NCBI GenBank assembly: GCA_902728285.1
Contig: CACVBU010000535.1
Span: forward strand, 186,001-250,000
Direction: 5' to 3'
DNA: 64,000 nucleotides
Source: Clytia hemisphaerica
Taxonomy: Eukaryota > Cnidaria > Hydrozoa > Leptothecata > Clytiidae
Below the pieces are notes generated by a model. That model searched no databases. It worked only from the letters and a program-made list of their open reading frames with translations, and was not told the origin of the DNA. Positions 43,769-54,986 of the stretch are shown here, piece by piece. A program made the position numbers and the translations under genes. Each line of letters starts with the position of its first letter. Position 1 is the stretch's first letter.

Positions 43769-44059
43769 GGACTCTTCCAGAAAATATCCTTACATGGGGA
43801 TAGATGATTTAGTGCCCGGGGGGTAGTGAAAAATCTACAAAACTTGTCTTGTCCGGGGGGGGGGCTAAACTTGCTTTAATTCTGGGTAACTTTGCTCTGT
43901 TTGAGGGTAGTTTTGAATGTGCGACTGATGCTTGTCCAGGGGGTTACACCTGCTGTCTGGGGGATCGAAAGTCACAATGTCCGGGGGGGGGGTAAATTTC
44001 CAAAAAATGTTATATCCTCCAACCCCCTCCCCCCATATTCAATTTTTTCTGGAAGAGCC
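43769..44059. mobile_element. GGCTCTTCCAG-ended MITE, 3' of Kv gene
   Basis: GGACTCTTCCAGAAAATATC at the left, TTTTTTCTGGAAGAGCC at the right. The G-rich interior has GCCCGGGGGG and GTCCGGGGGGGG. It starts 22 bp after the channel stop codon and so probably lies in the 3' UTR. Half copy at 1840-2040. Confidence 0.65.
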
Positions 44060-44149
44060 TATTGTTTTGAACAAACCCGTTTCTTCATGCTACTGGGTTT
44101 ATGCTTATTAGAGCAAAACAACCCTGAACAATACTGAACTCCCAATCAT

Positions 44150-44295
44150 GATAAACATTCTAGTCCCAGGTCAAAAGGTCCAGTGGAGGAGGTGAAAGAA
44201 GAGTTAATTTTCCAATGAGGCTAAAATTGTAAGGTACTTTCCAGTCGGGAGCTTGGCCAAATTTTCCAGTGGGTTGGGGGTCCCACAAACCAGAA
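44150..44295 (+). mobile_element. fragment of the CACCCC-ended MITE family
   Basis: CCAGTGGAGGAGGTG, TTTTCCAATGAGGCTAAAAT and AATTTTCCAGTGGGTTGGGG correspond to internal parts of 36308-36576 and 39896-40115. Confidence 0.45.
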
Positions 44296-44610
44296 TTTTG
44301 AATGCTCAAACTTGACTTAAGTGATAAAGTTTCATGGGAATTAGTTTTTTTCTAATAATTCTTTAAGGCTACCTTTTATCGTATGGTTCACTGGCATCTG
44401 TACATAATAGAAAATCATTTCCCTTCGGAATAGATAACATGAACCAGTCCTTAATATCCTTGACACCTTTTTTACACGTTGTTAGTTCGAATGCAGAAAA
44501 GGTTTAGAACGATCATTTTTTTTCCTATATTATTTGAAAGATTTTAGTGAAATTAAAGACTGGCCATCTACATAAAGGACTATATATTTTTTGCTTGATT
44601 GTAAGCTATC

Positions 44611-44812
44611 AATAGACCTTTTCGACCATAGCCACCAATTGCCATACAGGCATTTTTTGTCCGTTTTACCATCCTAAAACCGTTCCAGTCTTTTTTTGCA
44701 CCTATAGGCAATAGAAAGAGGTGTCAAAAAAGGATAGGATCGAGTTTAAGGGATAATTAATTAATAAAGTGGCACGCGCCTGACCGTGCGATTACGGTCA
44801 AAAAGGTGCATT
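44611..44812. mobile_element. CACCTTTTTGACC-ended MITE, copy 2
   Basis: AGACCTTTTCGACCATAGCC at the left, ACGGTCAAAAAGGTGCATT at the right. The interior matches 38203-38396, except for an insertion AATTAATTAATAAAGTGGCA near 44756. Confidence 0.65.
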
Positions 44813-45904
44813 GTAAGCACAATAGATTAAACCATCAAAATTACGTTCTTTATTTTTTCAGCTCATTTGAATCTACGGCTACTTGAACAGCGTTGTGGTG
44901 AACTTATCAGAAGCGGAGAGAGATGGATACTCAGATAACACGATGAATTTTAGTACAAAGAACGTCAATATTAGGCATTTTTACGGTAAATCGTATACCA
45001 GGCCTTCAATAGTTGTGCCTGAATACAACAGATAAAAGCATATCTATGAAGTTCGAAAGACGACTCGCCAAATAAAATGACTGGAAGAATTTTATATGCT
45101 ACTTTTGTGCTCCCTGTGTGCTGAAATAGCGACATATTTTTTTTTAGATCGCCGCCAACACTAAATCCTTTTAGTTACTGCATGTTTGACACCGAAATAA
45201 CGTCATTATTATATTCAAATACCGAAACACCAACATAAAAAATGTTTATACCGTTACATCGTCAAACCTATATGCCCACTTATTACTTTTGACAGTAAAA
45301 AAGAATTTAAAAGCAACAGAATTTGAGTGAATTTGATATAACTATAGTTAATTCTTAATTTGATAGCACTAACCTGCAATACAATACCGAGTTTATGTAT
45401 CGGAGGATATCGAGGGCGACGGTAAGTGAAATCGATCACAAAACAAAGTCGATAGTTGATGCACGGCTCTATTTCGCCTTTGCTCACCTAAACAGACGAC
45501 GGTATTTTGGTGTTTTTACCGTCGTCAAGCAAAGTGGACGGTGATTTTGGAGACATGTAAACTCAATTTATCTCGAATACTCGTTAATTAATGGACGATG
45601 GACGATGGACACGATGGACAAGAGGCGAGTTTAAGAGTATTCTCAGATACGAACTATGTTGATTCAGAACTAACTATTGACAATAATATACCAAAAGCAC
45701 TCTCTAAAATTGATTCATTGACTCATATTGAAAACACATTTCAGGGCTTTTTATTTCGTTTTTATGCTAAACTTTTTAAAAAGAAAACACTTTTTGTTAA
45801 TATCTAACAGTAGAACTAGGAAATTTTATAATTTTGATAATCAACAGAAAAATGAAATAATTTAATCCAAAAAAAACCTTATGACCATTTTCGGACTTGC
45901 ATTG
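44813..45904. other. intergenic, nothing recognised
   Basis: No gene recognised. GACGATGGACGATGGACACG at about 45593 is a small direct repeat. CGACGGT and its reverse recur around 45410-45540. Confidence 0.35.
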
Positions 45905-46352
45905 TATGTTTTTTTAATAAGAACAAACTATATAAGAAGGCTCCCATGACCAAAATATTAAGAACAAGTTAACCCTTTTAGGTGCCAATGTCGTATATAT
46001 CAGACCCGGGCTATGTAGGAGGGTGAAGCCCTCCCAGTTTGAGTTAGAAATCGTCATTTTTTGTCTAACTCGTAGGAATTGGATTGTGCTTCATGGTCAA
46101 GCAAAAAAATCAAAAATTAGTTTTTCTAGCGAGATTTTAAGCCAAAAAGTCAAAAAATACAAAAATTTGATAAAAATCCACTTTTTTAAGATTTTGACCG
46201 TTTTTTGACCATTTTTGGTCAACGAGTCATCCAAGAACCTCCAAATTTGGCCCTGCTTTACTTGATTCCGTGGCACTTAAAGGGTTAAGAACATTGTTAG
46301 GCTTAAAAGTCAAAAAGCTGAGAAAATTTTTGATGTTCTTATAAAAAAAATT
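45905..46352. mobile_element. TTTTTATAAGAACAT-family MITE, split by a nested insertion
   Basis: The left end TTTTTTTAATAAGAACAAAC, then CATGACCAAAATATTAAGAA, and the right part ATTGTTAGGCTTAAAAGTC ... GATGTTCTTATAAAAAAA belong to one element. A piggyBac-like insertion (45973-46284) separates them. Confidence 0.7.
45973..46284 (+). mobile_element. piggyBac-like MITE nested at TTAA
   Basis: CCCTTTTAGGTGCCA at the left, TGGCACTTAAAGGG at the right. TTAA is duplicated on both sides (45969-45972 and 46285-46288). Removing it with one TTAA restores AACAAGTTAAGAACATT, the uninterrupted sequence seen, on the other strand, in the MITE at 63334-63597. Internal copies or fragments at 2740 and 7085. Confidence 0.85.
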
Positions 46353-46379
46353 ATTCGACCATTCTTACATTCTTACAAG

Positions 46380-46660
46380 TACGGTTAGAAAGTATAGTTT
46401 TAACTTTGAGTTTTAACATGAGACTTAAAACTTAGGACCTTAAGATCTCAGGATCTAAAAGCTCAAAAATGTTCCAATGAGGCTGAAAATACCAGATAGC
46501 CTGTATAGCCTGGAATCCACTTACTAGTAACCCCTCCCAAATCGAAAAATCCAATGAAACAAAGTGGAAGTACTGAAACTGCAATTCTCGCCCGATCTTT
46601 AAATTCTGAAAAACGTTAAAATACCCAAAAGTGCCAATATATTTCGGCGCCGATTGCAGG
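46380..46660 (+). repeat. dispersed repeat family A, copy 3
   Basis: Ordered blocks in common with 2330-2610, including AGTTTTAACTTTGAGTTTTA, AAAAATGTTCCAATGAGGCT, CCCTCCCAAATCGAA and GTGCCAATATATTTCGG. Confidence 0.55.
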
Positions 46661-47198
46661 AGAAACCTAGCACAGTTTTCTGTGCACGTATTTTGATTGA
46701 CTTAGAAATCTTGAGAAAGGGTTGTGTATTTGTAATCTAGCTAATATCACCAGCAGTATAGCAGAAAATAGTTCGATTTTTTTGGCTAAGTCTTACTTTT
46801 ATGCAAGAAATTAAAAAAAGTGCAACAGCGGACAAGCCTTTTTTTCTATGAGAGTTTCAGATTGTAATTCAATCAAAATTCCACAGATTAATTGGGACTA
46901 ATTAAGATGCAATATCAAAAGCATCTAATTAGCAACATAATCATCAGGTAAAACTAACAGATTGAATCTAACAGGAAAATACGTCTATCATTCCTATATC
47001 ACCCAAATGCATAATTAAAGAGGGGCGGCAAAAAGAATAACTTTACTTCCCTTACTTTGGCGAGCCTTAGGGAGTAAACTGAGGTCTCTAACTTAAGACT
47101 TCAATTCTTTGAATAGATCAAATATATTAAAAAATATCTGTAAAAAATGTATCAAAATGACGATCAAAGTTATATATTAAAAACAAATAAAAAACTAT
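46661..47198. other. intergenic, nothing recognised
   Basis: AT-rich, no gene or repeat recognised. Confidence 0.35.
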
Positions 47199-47469
47199 AG
47201 TGTGTTCCGGAAAAACGTATACTGAAAAAGTAAGGTTTCATCAAAATGACATAAAAAAGAGCTGTCAATCAAAAGTCAATTAGTTTTTTTTTGCTTTGAA
47301 AGTTTACAATCTCGACTATTTTCATCTCCAACTTAGTGTGCTTAAAGCTTCATATCTCTAAAACAAAGACTTTTTTCGCAATGAAATTTTCACCGTAGAA
47401 CGTTGAATGCGCCTTCAGCTAATCTAAAATTTAAGTTAGTTTTTGAGTATACCTTGTCGCGGAACACTG
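47199..47469. mobile_element. Tc1/mariner-like MITE
   Basis: AGTGTGTTCCGGAAAAACGT then ATACT at the left, AGTATACCTTGTCGCGGAAC then ACTG at the right, with TA at the outer edges. The ends resemble the CAGTGTTCC type of mariner termini. Confidence 0.6.
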
Positions 47470-47852
47470 TATCAAAGTAATAAAACTTTAAGAAATTCCA
47501 CACTTTAAAAAATGGCAATTTTAAAACAAAATTTTTGCCAAGGTTTGTACCTCTATACTAAATTTTGAAGGTTATCTACACAATCAAGTCTCTGTAGAAT
47601 CATCAGAGGTTCGAGTTTCGGAAATCGGGCGTTTCTAACCCTACCAAGATTTGTCTTAATGCTTGTATTAGCCTGAGAAAACTTAAACGGTGCTCTCTGT
47701 TGCGCTAGACTTACTGGTAGTTTAGAAAGGTCTAGGCCTGTTAAATTGCCAAAAAACACGGCAAAAACTTCTCAGACTATTGATATACTATTTACACAAG
47801 AAAAGGACACACAAGTTTTCTTCGAATTAACCGATTAGTGCTATTCCTTTAT

Positions 47853-49147
47853 CTAACTGGTATTTTTTCGTGATTTTCGTGGGATGGCATTTTGTTGTGA
47901 GCAGTTCTTATCTTTATGACTTGTACATCGATAACGGACCATGATTTGTCCTGTTCTGCCTTTCTCACAATGTCCTCCAAGACTCTCAGGGGCGACAGTG
48001 AATTTACAATGCCTTTTACCATTACATAAAGCGGTCAAGACAGCTTTGGATGCAACCTTACAGCACGTTGAGTCACCAAAATGCATGACTTTTCGAACGA
48101 AAATGTATTTGTTTCGGGGACAAGTTATATCAAGAATGTCATTTTCAGAACCACCAGCCATTCGAGCTAAAAAAGAAGGACAAAAAGTATTACACGCTTT
48201 TTTAATAAGAATTTATTTTATAAGAACATTTATGATGAACTTGGCCGATATTAAAGGTTCCACAAAGATACAAAATTTTTGCTTGAGGTATCTATTACAA
48301 ACTAGATTTTGGCTGGGTTTGGATCAAAACCTAAGAATACCGTAAGAATATTTCAGGATGATTTTTCCCAAAAAGTTAAGAATATTTATATGATGAATTC
48401 GAAAAACACGTCAAGCGTGCGTAATCAAACAATCATACATCTGTAGACGTTTCCATACTTTTTTATCTCATTAGGTTCCCACCTATGGAAGGATATCTTA
48501 ACGGCTTATCTTTAATCTTTTTACTGGGAGCTGAGAAGAAAGCTTAATTTAAAATGTAGCTCTGACGATATTGAAGTTAATACTCTTTGAGACAAAACTA
48601 TTTGTAATTCTTTCTTACCCTTCTTCTTGGTTTTCTTTTCTTTCTTGGCTACGCTTTTATCCTCTACTTGATTAGCATCAACTGTTGTTGCACCAACACA
48701 AATCTCTCCACTTGTGGCCGGGTCTGGGAATTGTGTGCAGTTGAATTTCCATTCGTATCCGTACTTTTGGACAATATGAGCACATCCTTTTTTCGATTTC
48801 TCGCACAAGTTACGACAAGGTTTCACTGTTGTCATTAATCCAGGTGTACAAATTGGGAAGTAAAGAGAACACAAAAATGTGCTTAAATATTTGGAGCAGC
48901 CTGATTCAATGAGAACTTCAAAATCACGCATTTCTGCTAGTGCTTCTTTCTGTGTAGAGTGTCCAAGGTGGTTAGGAAACATGGTTGAGTTATAACCTTC
49001 CCCAACTTTGGTTAAACATGTAAGAGATTCTACTCTCTCACATTGTGGTGATCGTCTTTGGTTCATTGCAATGAATCGATATGATGTTGTCAAAGAAACA
49101 CATTGACAAAGCAATATCGAAATTGCAAGCCATTCCATGCGACTCAT
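47853..49147 (-). CDS. secreted Frizzled-CRD plus SUEL-type lectin-like protein
   Basis: Two exons, 49147-48619 and 48166-47853, joined by GTAAGA...TTCTTTTTTAG in phase 1, give 280 residues. Residues 1-23 are a signal peptide. The Frizzled cysteine-rich domain spans about 36-150 and has the ten cysteines of the family (36, 44, 84, 93, 100, 111, 115, 122, 137, 150), with FLCSLYFPIC and PCRNLCEKSKKGC in the usual places. These domains bind Wnt lipid. A Lys-rich linker (about 163-177) contains the splice. The second exon encodes one domain with C192, paired C211-C212, LCNGKRHC (224-230), C243 and VRYRC (257), the pattern of galactose-binding SUEL lectins, then a basic tail. There is no transmembrane segment, so it should be secreted, in the manner of an sFRP with a lectin-like domain in place of netrin. 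The sugar-binding loop is not obvious and the lectin call is less certain than the CRD. Confidence 0.8.
48193..48420. mobile_element. TTTTTATAAGAACAT-like MITE in the CRD-lectin intron
   Basis: ACACGCTTTTTTAATAAGAA at the left, CACGTCAAGCGTG at the right. The interior has TTATAAGAACATTTATGATG and AAAAAGTTAAGAATATT. It starts 27 bp before the 3' splice site of the second exon (minus strand). Confidence 0.45.
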
Positions 49148-50142
49148 TGTGTTTATTGTTTGAATCTAACCTAAATGGAAATCAATAAAAGTAATAACCT
49201 TGAAAACTTTTGAAGAGGATCCTTTCTACATCAATAAACTGATGCTTTTTTGTCACGAATACGAATACAGAGTTTTAATCGCTAATATTTAAATTTATCG
49301 AATCGCTAGAAGGAAGCTAAGGAAATTATTTTCTGACATTTTCACCGGAAGAAAAACACGGGACAGGAAAAGATTAACACAGCCACTTGTTATTTATTTG
49401 TTTCCATTTTAAGAAGATAAAAGTATAAATATATTATGGGTAGTCCTTCAGAGAGTGACAAAAAAACAGCAGAGTGTTACCACGTGGTTTATGAAACTTT
49501 GCTGAATGGAATGGGTCAGAATTTTTCCCGAGCTACAGAATTACAGATATTAATTTCAGAATCCTGAATCATCCGCCAACTAAAAAGATCCCTCCCCTCA
49601 GAGGTTTGCATGAATGCGTGAATTGGAAAACTTTGCGCGAACAGAAATCGGGTGAATTTCGAAAAAAAAAGGATAAATGCGTAAATTTCGAAAAGAATTC
49701 ACGCGATTGCGTGAATTGAAGAAAACTACAATAATTAATTATGAATACCTTCTAAAACCATTGAACCACACCAATACCTAAATCAAGGATATCACAAAAA
49801 GGTCACGGAATGGTATGAAACGGGACAAGAAAAGAAAAAAAAGAAAAATTCATAAAACCCGTGCCAGCACGGTTTATCCACATAGCGGTTCCGACATCCA
49901 TGTAAAATATCAAATGTCTGAAACATTATCAGTGTAAAAATTTTCATGATACAATCATACTAAAATTCCAAAAGATTGACGAATAAGGGATCAAATGAAA
50001 GAAATACCCTAAAACTTCGCTAAAAAAATGACATATATTGACAAGTGACATCTGCCTGTGACAAATAACTAAAAGTAATAACTTGATCATTTCAAACGTC
50101 CTGTTTCATACCATCTCAAGAGAAATCTAGACGACCTAATAC
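49148..50142. other. 5' flank of the CRD-lectin gene
   Basis: No gene recognised. AATGCGTGAATT / AATTCACGC words recur at 49613-49720 (a small palindromic cluster). Confidence 0.35.
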
Positions 50143-50483
50143 AGCGTTTTCTTTTATAAGAACAAACTATATAAGAACAAACCCAGTCGGCACACAACGT
50201 CAAAACAACGTCCATTTGACATTCATAACGTCCAAATAACGTTATTTGAACGTTAAAACAACGTTGTGTGCCAGCTGGGAAAGGCTTCAATGAACAAAAT
50301 ATTAAGAACAAGTTAAGAAAATTGTAAAGCTTTACAGACAGAATTTCTTAGGAAAATGGTCAAAATTACTCACTAAATCGTAAAAATAAGAACATGTTAA
50401 GAACATCTTTAGGCTTAAAACTAAAAAAAAGATAAGAACATCCAAAGGCTTAAAACATTTTAGATATTCTTCTAAAAAACGTG
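50143..50483. mobile_element. TTTTTATAAGAACAT-family MITE with nested element
   Basis: GCGTTTTCTTTTATAAGAAC then AAACTATATAAGAACAAA at the left; TTAGATATTCTTCTAAAAAA then CGTG at the right. The interior matches the reversed 63334-63597 copy. It is interrupted by the palindrome at 50182-50279. Confidence 0.65.
50182..50279. mobile_element. CCCAG...CTGGG palindromic element nested in a MITE
   Basis: CCCAGTCGGCACACAACGT at the left, ACGTTGTGTGCCAGCTGGG at the right. The centre is built from AACGT words (ACGTCC, AACGTTATTTGAACGTT). 98 bp. It interrupts the flanking MITE. Confidence 0.7.
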
Positions 50484-52090
50484 TGCACGCATCCCAATAT
50501 CAAACCGATTGTCTGCCCATCAAAATATTTTGAGACTACTGTAGTCTTCTATTTTCAAAAGGATGTATACTATAAAAAATAGGCGGAGTCAAAAACAGTG
50601 AAAAATAAATCACTGATTATTGGTTGGTCATTATGTCACTGTTATTAAGGTCAGCCCCTTTTAATTGACACCTCATTGCTATTTTAACAAGATTGGGCGG
50701 AGTTAATTTATCTTAGGTGTGAAACGAAAGGGTGTGGAATCATATTGTGTGCAATTTCCCGTAGTTGTTTTTTTTAAGTAGATATATTGGTATTGTCAAG
50801 AAATGATGACAAATCTATTAATGCAAGCTTGTTTATTTTGACACAATTGAAACAATAATCCTAATTTTGCTACGGACCTTGCGAATCATTTACGACTTTA
50901 ACGGAGTGAGCGCAAGCAAGAGGTCTAATTTGACTAGACTGAGTGGAATAAGTTACCGCCTGGACATCCAGGCTTTTTCGAATCATGTATATGCCTTCAA
51001 ACAAGACTTAGACCAATGTTAGAATCTCCCATAGTTCTAGACATGATTGACACAATTGAGAAGTCTGAATTTGTTTAGAAAGGGAATCAATTGATTGATA
51101 GATTGATGACAAAATATCCTTAGGCGGTCTCGTCACTTTTAAACTTTATATTGTTGTCATCAGTGGGAATAATCTAAAGAAACAAACAGCTTTACTTCTA
51201 ATATTAGAAAGTTTATGTATCCCGTCTTTCAACTGAGAAGGTTAGTTTTAATTCAAGGTTCCTGACTGAATGAATACAGAGCTCAGGTCAGTGGTTCAGG
51301 GTAGGGCTTAGATTTTGGTTCAAGCCTGCGGACTGTTCTAGGCGTTCCGTGCTCAAAGGCTAGATACATGAACTTGATGATTATCTAATACAAGGCCAAC
51401 TATTTTCTAAGCAGGATGGTGTATATAGTTTGTAGATAATTTGAAGATAATCTTCTGCGTAAATTACGATGGAACTAGCCTAACGAAATGTTTAGTAAAT
51501 TTAATATTAATTGGATGGTCTTTAAATTTGTCCCAAACACGATCTAGTCCAGATTCACACGGTTAAGACAAATTCTTATGTTCAAACCACCCACACAAAG
51601 TGGCTTTCAGAAAGAAAATTTTCAAGCTTGCCAAAGATAATACCACATTTTGTAAGCCACAGCCAAATTATTGAACCGATGAAAAAAACAACAAAGAAAT
51701 TCAAAAACGTATGACAAGTCTCCTTACCTCCGCACAAAAAACTGTCTATCTCTATGGTAACGTAACAAGTAAATATTACATGGATCATATTCCCCGTATA
51801 TTTCCCGGTCACGTAATGATAGTAAGGCATTTTAGTCCCGGTGGAAGGAAGTTGGCTGAAGAATGAGAGTAGAACATAGTTGATCATTCAGCTTCTCCAC
51901 AGCAAGGCATGTTCTTCTCTTTTTCAACTTAATAAATACTACCTTATTTGATGCCACGCTTTTTGTGTCCGGTAGTTAGCACCATTCCTCGGTTTTTGAT
52001 TTCATAGTTCTTACACACTAGAACTTCTTTACATTACTTTACGACCTAAGTCGCGCTAACTTGAATATGATTTTTTCTGGGTGATTTAGG
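50484..52090. other. intergenic, nothing recognised
   Basis: No gene recognised on either strand. The minus frame at 51582-51887 is hydrophobic and has no recognisable family. Confidence 0.35.
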
Positions 52091-52471
52091 CCCGGGGGGG
52101 GGGGCACTCGATCTGAATACGACCATACGTTCGGCCCAAAATTTGGCTTCTAAAATCGGACCCTTACAGTGCAGTGAATTTCCATGAAAAATCATACCCT
52201 TACAGTGCACTTTTTCAAAATTTCTCGCCCGTAAGGGCTAAATTTTTTGCAATTTTCCAAGAAAATGTGGAATTTTTCCTCCAAAATTGACCAATTTTGT
52301 GCCAATTTTACCAAAAAACTGGCCTTTTATCACAACTTCCTACCCTTACAGTGCAGTGCAGTGCAGTTTTGTAATTTCCTACCCTTACAGTGCACTAGCT
52401 GAACTATGAAAAACCTATACCCTTAAGGGCCGAACGTCTGGTAGGTCATTTACCTTGAGTGCCCCCCCGGG
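52091..52471 (+). mobile_element. hAT-like MITE, second full copy with 8-bp TSD
   Basis: Left CCCGGGGGGGGGGGCACTCG, right TTGAGTGCCCCCCCGG. GATTTAGG flanks both sides (52083-52090 and 52472-52479). It is very similar to 6346-6632 but has about 95 bp more in the middle (CTCGCCCGTAAGGGCTAAAT onward). The CCCTTACAGTGCA word occurs five times. Confidence 0.85.
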
Positions 52472-52739
52472 GATTTAGGTATTCATATATATGTTTCAGT
52501 GCGCCGAATGAGACTTTTAATTCAGTTGGGAAGCAACTTAAATATTTCAAAGAGGGAAAAATATTCAGGGGAATGACATTTTATGTAACATATCCTTTCC
52601 AAGGATCTCAACAGGTCTAGCCAAAATGGAATTGTGTATTTATGTTCTCCTCTCCGACAAGGGAAGACTTATTGTCGTTTGTTTTCGGGAACAAATCCCT
52701 TTAGATGGAAAGGTGGATTTTATTTCTCTTACACCCCGT

Positions 52740-54160
52740 CCTCATAGTATTGTTTTGTTCTGATGTTCTGATACCAAATGCTTTTGTATTACCCTTCTGA
52801 TTGACAGGATGTCCCGATTTGGTTCGAAAAGTTCTTTTGGAAATTTTGGCCAAGATTTGTGAATAATACATAAGCATTTAATATCAGACCTCATAGTATT
52901 GTTTTGTTCTGATATTAAATGCTTATGGACTATTCACAAATCTTGACCAAAATTTCCAAAAAAACTTTTCGAACCAAATCGGTAATCCTGTCGATCATCC
53001 TGGTGATTTTTTATCATCGCATCATATCTTTGTTTATCAAATGGCGGTGTGTGTGGTGCCAAACACAAAAATTGAAAAAAAGAAAATCAGTTCCTTGTGC
53101 TTAAATCCGTGAGGGGGGAGAAAAAGAAAGAGTTTTGACCAAATTTCGATCTTTCCTGTAGCGGATTATTTTAACTCCCTGTAAAAGATAACTCCCCCAG
53201 TCATAATAAACTAGTAAAAAAAACACTCCACTAGAGTAGAAATTTCCCAGGAAATTATAACTCCCTTAATAAATAATGACTCCCCAAAACCCTTTTTCTA
53301 AAGAGGTAGGGAGTTAAAATAAACTAGTTGGATAAGACTCCCCTCCTCAAATGTCAAGCAGAAGAAGTCATTGTATTGCATTGCATTAACCCTAACTAAC
53401 CCTCACACACTGCATTCGCAAATCTTGGAAACTTTGCACTCATCCTTGTCCCAAGGAAAAAAGCTTCTTTTGTGGCTTGTCCGTAAAGAACTGGTAATAC
53501 AAAATGAAACAAAAAAACAGAAGAAAAATTCTACCCTGTCTATTCTTTAATCAAGCACATCTAGATGTTTATCCAAGGAACACGACGAACAAGTATACCC
53601 AACTTCATCCATCCGACAACTTTGGAAGTCTTCAGGCTCTTCAGGCTGCCTTATATTTTTCTGGTATTTGCAGTATCAAACAAACACGCATTCTTAGATT
53701 CTAGCTTGACTGAAGTTAGGGGGAGTCGTTATAAACCAGGGGGGTCTAAATTTGCTAGGAAATATTAACTCTAATCATAATTTACTAGTTTATAAGAACT
53801 GGGGAGTCATGATAAACTAGTGTATTTTAACTGGGGAGTCACAATAATCTAGTTTATTATGAGGGGGTTATAATTTAGGGGAGTTGAAATTAACTATGAC
53901 ACCGGCGGTGAATTTTCTTAGCGGGACTTTGGAAATCCAAAAAAGCTACCCTTAAGGGCGGCACATACCGTAACCTCCATTTGCCTAAGTATCCCTCCCC
54001 CCCCCACCCCCACCCCGGAGCTTAAATTAGGAAATTTTGAGACATTTTTAAAGATTTTAGTTCTATTCAATGTCATTTTTATTTCTTTTTTTCAATTTTT
54101 GTGTTTGGCACCACACAAACCGCCATGATAAACAAAGATATGATGCGATGATAAAGGAGA
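52740..54160. mobile_element. nested inverted-repeat complex
   Basis: Three layers are visible. (1) A hairpin with arms 52808-52890 and 52900-52985 sharing CCGATTTGGTTCGAAAAGTT and CAAGATTTGTGAATA, its loop repeating CATAGTATTGTTTTGTTCTG from 52745. (2) 53018-53090 and 54085-54160 are inverted copies (CATCGCATCATATCTTTGTT, TGGTGCCAAACACAAAAATT). (3) Inside them, 53158-53340 and 53715-53900 are looser inverted blocks rich in ACTCCC, TTTATTATGA and ACTAGT. The part at 53930-54030 (ACCCTTAAGGGCGGCACATA) is a fragment of the hAT-like family. No transposase gene was seen. Confidence 0.55.
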
Positions 54161-54333
54161 CTCTAAAATACTCCGAGAGAAAAGATTACAGAAGGGAAAT
54201 TATTTGAGTTGTTAAGAGTTGTAGCAAAAAGAAACACAACTAAGACTGCTCAATCTGTAAGGATTTGGGTTGTGGTTTTCTAAAACGTAAATTACATAAC
54301 ATCTGAAATTTTATCCTCTGACGAAGATTCTAT

Positions 54334-54465
54334 CAAGCTAGACGACTAATTCAGACATAGCAGAAATGAAGCAACAAGTAATGGAGGTAACGATTTTAGT
54401 TTATAAAAACTAAATCCCGTAACAATAATCGTATTGTCATAACGCCTATACTACTATATCACACT
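54334..54465 (+). repeat. dispersed repeat, partner of 41010-41148
   Basis: CTAGACGACTAATTCAGACA, AAATCCCGTAACAATAATCG and CATAACGCCTATACTACT match the Kv intron 3 repeat in reverse. Confidence 0.6.
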
Positions 54466-54986
54466 CATTATAAACTACTATAGTCTACTGACGAAGAATT
54501 TTTGTTGTAAAAGCGTGGTTTTAAACCTCTCTCGTTAAATTGCCAATATATCCCTTCTTTTTAAAAGGTTGGATTTATTCATCAGTCACAAACGTTACCA
54601 AGTATTAAGATATAAACCCCTATGTATTATGCACCTTCAACCATGATATATGCTTATCACCTTCAACTATGATCTTTCACTTCTAAGCGAGAATCATTAC
54701 TTAATCTTCTTGAATTTTCAGTAAGCTGGCTACAGAGATGAACATATGAAATAGTTGAATCCTCAATTGGCAAAGGCAGTTGACAGAACTGTAACGCCCT
54801 AAAACGAACTTCACACATGCACGAGCAGAAACTGTTTTTGAAATTTCCTCATTTTTTCTCAGAGTGTAAGTTAACGAAATAATTTTTCCACATTATCATG
54901 GGTTTACATTTGTGTATTTCCTTTCCCTGATTTTAAAACTGTCAACCCGGGTTAATAATTGTCTCTTTCCTACTCAATTGAAAAAA
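54466..54986. other. intergenic, nothing recognised
   Basis: No gene recognised. Confidence 0.35.

Noticed and set aside
48521..48618. C-terminal extension of the Frizzled-CRD exon to the stop at 48521
   Set aside because: A strong GTAAGA donor at 48618 and a phase-matched acceptor at 48167 leading into a cysteine-rich domain fit better. The read-through tail has no domain features.
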